Origin: Rhodobacteraceae bacterium UBA996
Lineage (GTDB): Bacteria; Pseudomonadota; Alphaproteobacteria; Rhodobacterales; Rhodobacteraceae
Reading direction: 5' to 3'
Assembly (NCBI GenBank): GCA_002291955.1
Contig: DBBA01000377.1
Coordinates: forward strand, 1,683-8,533
Length of the DNA stretch: 6,851 nucleotides
The position numbers and the translations under genes are program-made. Below the pieces are notes generated by a model. The model was given only the letters and a program-made list of their open reading frames with translations. It made no database searches and was not told the DNA's origin. Below are positions 1-4,087 of this stretch, piece by piece; within the stretch, counting starts at the first letter, position 1, and each line of letters starts with the position of its first letter.

Positions 1-360
1 GCCGACATGACCTGGCACCGCCGCGCCCGCCGCTTCGCGCTGCTCGTGAACCGCTTCCGCTGGGAAGACGCCGACGCCGCCCGCCGCCAGGGCCGCCCGC
101 CCGAACGTGCCCGCGCAATGCTGTCGGTCGAGGATGTGCGCGCCGTGCAGACCCAGGGTATCCTGCGCGACGCGGGCACCGTCCTGTCGATCCTGTCACT
201 GTCCTGGGATCCCGATCAGGATGGCGCGGGCCGGGTCGTGGTCACCTTTGCGGGTGACGGGGCGCTTGCCATCACGGTCGAGGCGCTGGAAGTCACCCTG
301 CGCGACGTGACCCGCCCCTACGCCGCTCCCTCGGGCCGGGTGCCCGACCACCGGGACTGA
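1..360 (+). CDS. DUF2948 family protein, 3' part (5' end outside window)
   Basis: The reading frame is open from base 1 to a TGA at 358-360. It gives 119 visible residues and lacks its true start, so the ATG at base 7 should not be taken as the start. The visible part matches my recollection of the DUF2948 family of Alphaproteobacteria: an early RFALLVNRFRWED block, a central LSVEDVRAVQTQGI block, then FAGDGALAITVEALEVTLRDV and a C-terminal RPYAAPSG segment. The family has no established biochemical function. It looks like a small soluble protein; I see no signal peptide or membrane segment in the visible part. Roughly 40 N-terminal residues are probably missing. In many Rhodobacterales I recall this gene lying between murA and hisD, but here a regulator follows instead. 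Family assignment is by recognised motifs, not by a search. Confidence 0.85.
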   Translation, partial: ADMTWHRRARRFALLVNRFRWEDADAARRQGRPPERARAMLSVEDVRAVQTQGILRDAGTVLSILSLSWDPDQDGAGRVVVTFAGDGALAITVEALEVTLRDVTRPYAAPSGRVPDHRD

Positions 361-372
361 TCGCGCGCGTCC

Positions 373-391
373 TTGACAGGCGGGGACTGTC
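373..391 (+). promoter_or_regulatory. Candidate -35 element overlapping a GACAG-N7-CTGTC dyad
   Basis: TTGACA at 373-378 is a perfect match to the sigma-70 -35 consensus, 55 bases upstream of the preferred start of the AraC-family gene. No good -10 hexamer sits 16-18 bases further on; the bases there are TCACCC-like, so the promoter call is weak. A 5-bp inverted repeat (GACAG 375-379, CTGTC 387-391, 7-base spacer) overlaps the -35-like box. It could be an operator or a short hairpin in the RNA. Chance occurrence in GC-rich DNA cannot be excluded. Confidence 0.22.
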
Positions 392-421
392 TTGCTCACC
401 CTTGCGCGTCGCGCTCGCCAC

Positions 422-432
422 AGGGGGCCCCC
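422..432 (+). promoter_or_regulatory. Probable ribosome binding site of the AraC-family gene, inside a GGGGGCCCCC palindrome
   Basis: AGGGGG (422-427) lies 5 bases before the GTG at 433 and is the best Shine-Dalgarno-like stretch near the 5' end of this reading frame, so it decides the start chosen here. The same purines form half of a perfect 10-base palindrome, GGGGGCCCCC (423-432), which fills the whole spacer up to the start codon. Confidence 0.4.
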
Positions 433-1407
433 GTGTCCGTCCGCCGGTCAACCGTAGGGTCGTCACCCGCCGCGGCGCCGCCGCCACCCGCCGCCCGGCG
501 CCGCCCACCCCCGGGCCGGTTCTGGCTGGACCGGCACGCCGCCGCGCTGCGCCCGGTGCTGTCGGACCGCCCGGTGGTAGCCGCCGCGCAGGCTGAATGG
601 CCCGGCCTGACCATGCTCGTGCAGCACAAGACCGGCGGCGATATCCACTTCCCGACCGCACCGCTCTACATGCTGGTGACGTCGCTGCACGCCGCACCGC
701 GCAACGTCCTGACGATCGACGGGGTCGAGCGTGGCGGTCCGACACCCCCCGTGGCCACCGCGCTGGTCCCCCGCGGGGCCGAGTTCCGGGCCGTCTGGCA
801 GAACCTCCAGTCGGTCCAGCCGTGGCAGGTGGCCCTATTCGGTCCGGACCTCGTGCAGGTTCACGCGCCCGAGGTGGCCGCCCCCGGCGTGCTGCGCGGG
901 CACCTGGTCCCCGGCGCCTTCGAGCAGCGGCCACACCTGTCGGTGCTGCTTGACCGCCTCGCCGCCGAGATCGACCCGGCCCGCCGCCGCGGGCGGCTGT
1001 TCGCCGAAAGCGTGATCCGCCTTCTGGTGCTGGAAATCCTCGCCGGGTGCTGGTCGCGCCCGGTCCGGCAGTTCGACCCCGTCCCGCGCTGCGACAGCCG
1101 GATCGCCCGCGCGCTCGACTTCATCGAGGCCCATTTCACCGAGGACATCTCGCTGGCCGACATCGCCGCAGCCGCGGCGCTGAGTCCGTCGCAGTTCGCC
1201 ACCCTGTTCCGGGCCACCACCGGCAAATCGCCCTACGCCCATGTGATCGACCGGCGACTCGACCTCGCGCGCAGGCTCCTGCAATCCAGCGCGATGCCCC
1301 TCGCGCAGGTCTCACAGGCCTGCGGGTTCTCCGACCAGAGCCACCTGACCCGCGCCTGCCGGGCGCGTCTGGGCACGACGCCCGGGGCGCTCCGGCGCCA
1401 GCGCTAG
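433..1407 (+). CDS. AraC family transcriptional regulator
   Basis: This encodes a 324-residue DNA-binding regulator from the preferred GTG start, ending at a TAG. The C-terminal ~100 residues are a typical AraC/XylS double helix-turn-helix. The first HTH lies around residues 239-264 (ISLADIAAAAALSPSQFATLF) and the second around 288-314 (ACGFSDQSHLTR, then GTTPGALRR); the GF-DQSH-TR and G-TPG signatures are clear. Residues about 60-210 form a putative cupin-like ligand-binding or dimerisation domain, with the PRGAEFRAVW block typical of one AraC subfamily. The effector cannot be predicted. Residues about 9-28 are a Pro/Ala/Arg-rich low-complexity tail. An upstream in-frame TTG (373) would add 20 residues, and a later ATG (613) would remove the tail, so the start is uncertain. 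pcs lies 75 bases downstream on the same strand, so joint transcription or control of pcs is possible but unproven. Confidence 0.85.
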   Translation: MSVRRSTVGSSPAAAPPPPAARRRPPPGRFWLDRHAAALRPVLSDRPVVAAAQAEWPGLTMLVQHKTGGDIHFPTAPLYMLVTSLHAAPRNVLTIDGVERGGPTPPVATALVPRGAEFRAVWQNLQSVQPWQVALFGPDLVQVHAPEVAAPGVLRGHLVPGAFEQRPHLSVLLDRLAAEIDPARRRGRLFAESVIRLLVLEILAGCWSRPVRQFDPVPRCDSRIARALDFIEAHFTEDISLADIAAAAALSPSQFATLFRATTGKSPYAHVIDRRLDLARRLLQSSAMPLAQVSQACGFSDQSHLTRACRARLGTTPGALRRQR

Positions 1408-1482
1408 GACCGCCGGCCCCCCACCTGCCCCGACCCCGCCGAACCGTTTGCACCCGCGCCCGTCCTCGGGCATGACGCTTTC

Positions 1483-2178
1483 ATGACAGCATCGGCCAAG
1501 GCCCTCTTCGTCCATCTCCTGACCGCGTCGGGCGCGGTCTTTGCCATGCTGGCGATGCTGGCCGCGGTGGACCAGAAGTGGGACCTGATGTTCCTGTGGC
1601 TGGTGGTGGCGTTCATCGTCGATGGCATCGACGGCCCGCTTGCCCGCCGCTACCGGGTGGACCGCCACGCACCGCAGTTCGACGGCCAGCTCCTCGACCT
1701 GATCGTGGACTACCTGACCTATGTCTTCATCCCGGCCTATGCGCTGTTCAAGTCGGACCTTCTGCCCGGCTGGACCGGCTGGGTCGGGATCATCGTCATC
1801 ACCTTCGCCAGCGCCATGTACTTTGCCGACACCCGGATGAAGACCAAGGACAAGTCGTTCTCGGGCTTCCCGTCCTGCTGGAACATGGTCGTGCTGGTGA
1901 TGTTCGCGGTCACGCCGGGGTTCTGGACGATCCTGGCCGTGGTCACCGTCCTGGCCGTCCTGATGTTCGTGCCGGTCAAGTTCGTGCACCCCGTGCGCAC
2001 CCACCGCTGGCGGCGGGCGACGCTTCCCGTGGCCATCGTCTGGACCGCCTGCGCGGGACTGGCCGCCGCGCAGGACTTCGACGTGGCCGCGCCGGTGCAG
2101 ATGGTGCTGATCGTCACTTCGGCCTACCTGATGGTCGCCGGGGCCCTGCAACAGATGATCTACGGGCCCAACGGCTGA
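1483..2178 (+). CDS. pcs: Phosphatidylcholine synthase
   Basis: Pcs (EC 2.7.8.24) is an inner-membrane CDP-alcohol phosphatidyltransferase that condenses CDP-diacylglycerol with choline to give phosphatidylcholine and CMP. The 231-residue length is close to known bacterial Pcs proteins. The catalytic motif is complete: D47, D50-G51, A54-R55, G68, D72 and D76. The 12-residue gap between AR and G is the Pcs-type spacing, not the 8 residues of ordinary CDP-alcohol phosphotransferases. About eight hydrophobic segments are visible (near residues 6-29, 33-46, 70-89, 95-115, 133-150, 152-172, 180-198 and 206-224). FSGFPSCWN (126-134) is another recognisable Pcs block. ATG 1483 is the only usable start, since no upstream in-frame ATG, GTG or TTG follows the previous gene's stop. 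No clear Shine-Dalgarno sequence precedes it. The 3' end overlaps the convergent DUF3253 gene by 19 bases. Its presence implies use of external or endogenous choline. Confidence 0.94.
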   Translation: MTASAKALFVHLLTASGAVFAMLAMLAAVDQKWDLMFLWLVVAFIVDGIDGPLARRYRVDRHAPQFDGQLLDLIVDYLTYVFIPAYALFKSDLLPGWTGWVGIIVITFASAMYFADTRMKTKDKSFSGFPSCWNMVVLVMFAVTPGFWTILAVVTVLAVLMFVPVKFVHPVRTHRWRRATLPVAIVWTACAGLAAAQDFDVAAPVQMVLIVTSAYLMVAGALQQMIYGPNG

Positions 2179-2411
2179 AGCCGCAGCCGGATCGGTCCGC
2201 GGACCGTCCGCGGGTCCACCGGCTGGCCGCGTTGCGTGGCCACCAGCGGCAGGCCCGCCGCCACGCGCCGCACCTCGGGCATCAGCGGGCGCCAGTCGCC
2301 CGACAGGGCCCGCGCCGCCTCGGACGGGCAGAAGCTTGCCCCTGCCCCGCGCCGGTGCGCCAGGTCCATCAGCACCGCCGCGATCGCCGCATCGTCGGGT
2401 GCGGCCGTCAT
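2160..2411 (-). CDS. DUF3253 domain-containing protein
   Basis: This is an 83-residue protein read from the ATG at 2411-2409 to a TAG at 2162-2160. It matches the DUF3253 pattern as I know it: FCPSEAARAL (residues 27-36), WRPLMPEVRRVAAGL (40-54), a TQRGQPVDP block (59-67) and RGPIRLRL at 71-78. Length is normal for the family, whose function is unknown; the fold is probably a small soluble helical or winged-helix type (inference). The ATG overlaps the TGA of the upstream acyl-CoA synthetase gene (ATGA, 2408-2411). No strong ribosome binding site sits at the usual distance, only GAAGGG about 12-15 bases upstream, so translation is probably coupled. Its 3' end overlaps pcs tail to tail. A longer open frame extends upstream to about 2921, but it is antisense-frame shadow of the synthetase gene. 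Confidence 0.85.
   Translation of the reverse strand: MTAAPDDAAIAAVLMDLAHRRGAGASFCPSEAARALSGDWRPLMPEVRRVAAGLPLVATQRGQPVDPRTVRGPIRLRLQPLGP
2184..2225. terminator. Strong imperfect hairpin at the pcs / DUF3253 convergent junction
   Basis: Six bases after the pcs stop, an outer 7-bp stem (CAGCCGG 2184-2190 with CCGGCTG 2219-2225) encloses an inner 9-pair stem (2194-2202 with 2208-2216, including two G-T pairs) with a 5-base loop. The inner part also contains a perfect 14-base palindrome, CGGTCCGCGGACCG (2193-2206). No T-run follows on either strand, so it is not a textbook intrinsic terminator. It could end or protect the pcs transcript, or act in both directions. It is also coding sequence for the DUF3253 C-terminus, so some of the symmetry may be codon composition. 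Confidence 0.35.
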
Positions 2412-3964
2412 GCCGCAGGCGGGCCCTTCAGCAGGCGGCGCAGGATCTTGCCCGATGCGGACTTCGGGATCGCGTCCAGAAAGTGGAACGCCTGCGGGTG
2501 CTTGTAACGCGCCAGATGCGCCGCGCAGTGCGCCCGCAACCCGGCCTCGTCGATATCGGCGCCGGGGGCCAGCACCACATGGGCCACCGGCACCTCGCCC
2601 GCCTCGGGGTCCGGGCGTCCCACCACGGCGGCATCGAGCACGGCCGGATGCGCGAGCAGCACCGCCTCGACCTCGGCCGGGGCCACCTGGAACCCCTTGA
2701 CCTTGATCAGTTCCTTCAGCCGGTCGCGGATGAACAGGTGCCCGTCCGCCTCGATCACCGCCAGATCCCCCGTGCGCAGCCAGCCGTCCGGCGTGATTGT
2801 CGCCGCGGTGGCATCGGGGCGGTTGTGATAGCCCTTCATCACCTGCGGGCCGCGCACCCACAACTCGCCTTCCTCGCCCCGTTCGGCATCCTGCCCGGTC
2901 GCCGGGTCCACGATCCGGCATTCGGTCGACGCGACAGGCACCCCGCAGGACCCGGGCCGCGCCGCCCCGTCCGGCACCATGTGCGAGATCGGGCTGAGTT
3001 CCGTCATGCCATAGGCCTGCGCCACCTCGACGCCCAGCCGCGCGGCAATCGCCTGCGTCAGGCTGGCATCGGCCGGCGCGGCGGCACTGTGCACATGGCG
3101 CAGCGCCGACAGGTCAAACTGGTCCACCAGCGGGTGCTTGGCCAGCGCCAGCGCCACCGGCGGCACGGCCCAGACCCGCGGCGTGCGGTGCTCGGCCACC
3201 AGCCGCAGGAACTCGGCCAGATCGAAGCGCGGCATCGTCACCGGCACCGCCCCGCGCGCGAGGTAGAAGTTGAGGAAGAACAGCTGCCCGTAGATGTGGA
3301 AGAAGGGCAGGAACGCCACCGCCCGGTCACCGCGGTTGACCGGCACCGCACGGCTCGCCTGTTCCACGTTCATCACCAGGTTGCGGTGCGTCAGCATCAC
3401 GCCCTTGGGCAGCCCCGTGGTGCCCGAGGAATAGGGCAGCACCACCACATGATCCTCGCGGTCCACCGGCGCCTGCGCCACCTGCGGCGCGCCCATCAGC
3501 GCCGACAGCGGCGTGGCGCCCGGGGCCTCGCCGATCACGGCGATCTCGGTGACCCCTGTGCCGGACACGGCGGCCTGCGCGGTGTCCAGGAACGCAGGCA
3601 CCGTCACCAAGAGCCGCGCGCCGCTGTCGATCAGCTGGGCGCGGACCTCGGGCGCCGTATAGGTCGGGTTGATCGTGGTCAGCGTGCCGCCCGCCCAGGC
3701 GACCCCGTGGAACACCAGCGCATATTCCGGCAGGTTCGGCGCCAGGATCGCGACCACGGCCCCGCGACCGTACCCGCGCTCGGTCAGCCCGCCCGCCAGC
3801 CGCTCCACCCCCTCGCGCAGCGCACCAAGAGTCACCACGCGCCCCGTCGCGCCCTCGACCATCGCGGGGTCGCCCATGTGCGCCGTATGGTCGCGGAACA
3901 CGTATTCGGTGATCGTGCCGCCGGGGTCGGTGACCGGCGGAAAGGGGCTGAGGTAGATGGTCAT
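2408..3964 (-). CDS. AMP-binding acyl-CoA synthetase, 4-coumarate-CoA ligase-like
   Basis: This is a 518-residue cytosolic ANL-superfamily enzyme. It activates a carboxylic acid with ATP to an acyl-AMP and then transfers the acyl group to coenzyme A. All core motifs are present in order: phosphate loop YSSGTTGLPKGV (178-189, identical to plant 4CL box I over SSGTTGLPKGV), LPFFHIYG (219-226), YGMTE (318-322), GELWVRG (366-372), RTGD (397-400), hinge region DRLKELIKVKGFQ (414-426), and PKSASGK with catalytic Lys506. Length is normal and nothing key is missing. The substrate (aromatic, medium-chain or long-chain acid) cannot be fixed from these motifs; H223 occurs in both 4CL and fatty acyl relatives. 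The ATG at 3964 is preferred because GGAGG lies 6 bases upstream; an upstream extension to 4069 would run through the ileS terminator. The gene follows ileS after 123 bases and overlaps the DUF3253 gene by ATGA. Confidence 0.93.
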   Translation of the reverse strand: MTIYLSPFPPVTDPGGTITEYVFRDHTAHMGDPAMVEGATGRVVTLGALREGVERLAGGLTERGYGRGAVVAILAPNLPEYALVFHGVAWAGGTLTTINPTYTAPEVRAQLIDSGARLLVTVPAFLDTAQAAVSGTGVTEIAVIGEAPGATPLSALMGAPQVAQAPVDREDHVVVLPYSSGTTGLPKGVMLTHRNLVMNVEQASRAVPVNRGDRAVAFLPFFHIYGQLFFLNFYLARGAVPVTMPRFDLAEFLRLVAEHRTPRVWAVPPVALALAKHPLVDQFDLSALRHVHSAAAPADASLTQAIAARLGVEVAQAYGMTELSPISHMVPDGAARPGSCGVPVASTECRIVDPATGQDAERGEEGELWVRGPQVMKGYHNRPDATAATITPDGWLRTGDLAVIEADGHLFIRDRLKELIKVKGFQVAPAEVEAVLLAHPAVLDAAVVGRPDPEAGEVPVAHVVLAPGADIDEAGLRAHCAAHLARYKHPQAFHFLDAIPKSASGKILRRLLKGPPAA

Positions 3965-3970
3965 GCGTGC

Positions 3971-3975
3971 CCTCC
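3971..3975 (-). promoter_or_regulatory. Ribosome binding site of the acyl-CoA synthetase gene
   Basis: On the minus strand GGAGG, within GGGGAGGG, stands 6 bases before the ATG at 3964-3962. This is the strongest Shine-Dalgarno sequence I noticed in the window, and it decides the start against the longer open frame. Confidence 0.75.
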
Positions 3976-4038
3976 CCGCGCCCGCGACCGGTCCTGGGTC
4001 CCGGTTTCCGCGCACGACGGTCGCAGGATAGCAGGAAA

Positions 4039-4065
4039 TCCCGCGCCGGCCACAGCGGCGCGGGA
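4039..4065 (-). terminator. Probable intrinsic terminator of ileS
   Basis: On the minus strand, 22 bases after the ileS stop, TCCCGCGCCG pairs perfectly with CGGCGCGGGA: 10 bp, counting the closing G-C pair, with a 7-base loop. It is followed by a short T stretch (TTTCCT). The stem is strong but the T-tract is weak, as is common in GC-rich genomes, so partial read-through into the acyl-CoA synthetase gene is possible. I found no convincing -35/-10 pair between this hairpin and that gene's ribosome binding site. Confidence 0.6.
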
Positions 4066-4087
4066 CCATCTCCCTCGTCGGACGCCC

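Noticed and set aside
293..934. Minus-strand 213-residue open frame opposite the regulator
   Set aside because: Arg/Pro/Gly-rich composition and full overlap with the AraC gene mark it as a GC-rich shadow frame.
1387..1404. GCGCT / AGCGC inverted repeat at the end of the AraC gene as a terminator
   Set aside because: The stem is only 5 bp, lies inside coding sequence and is not followed by a T-run.
1405..1485. AraC-Pcs fusion by read-through of the TAG at 1405-1407, since the frame stays open with 25 sense codons up to the pcs ATG
   Set aside because: Each protein is complete on its own, the linker is GC-rich with no conserved look, and no recoding signal is visible. The shared frame is likely coincidence in stop-poor GC-rich DNA.
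2412..2921. Long minus-strand open frame upstream of the DUF3253 ATG, giving a 253-residue protein
   Set aside because: It overlaps the well-supported acyl-CoA synthetase in another frame, and its translation is low-complexity Arg/Gly/Ala with no domain. Only the last 83 residues resemble a protein family.
3965..4069. N-terminal extension of the acyl-CoA synthetase to base 4069 (35 extra residues)
   Set aside because: It would run through the ileS terminator hairpin, the extension resembles no ligase N-terminus, and the ATG at 3964 has a strong GGAGG ribosome binding site.
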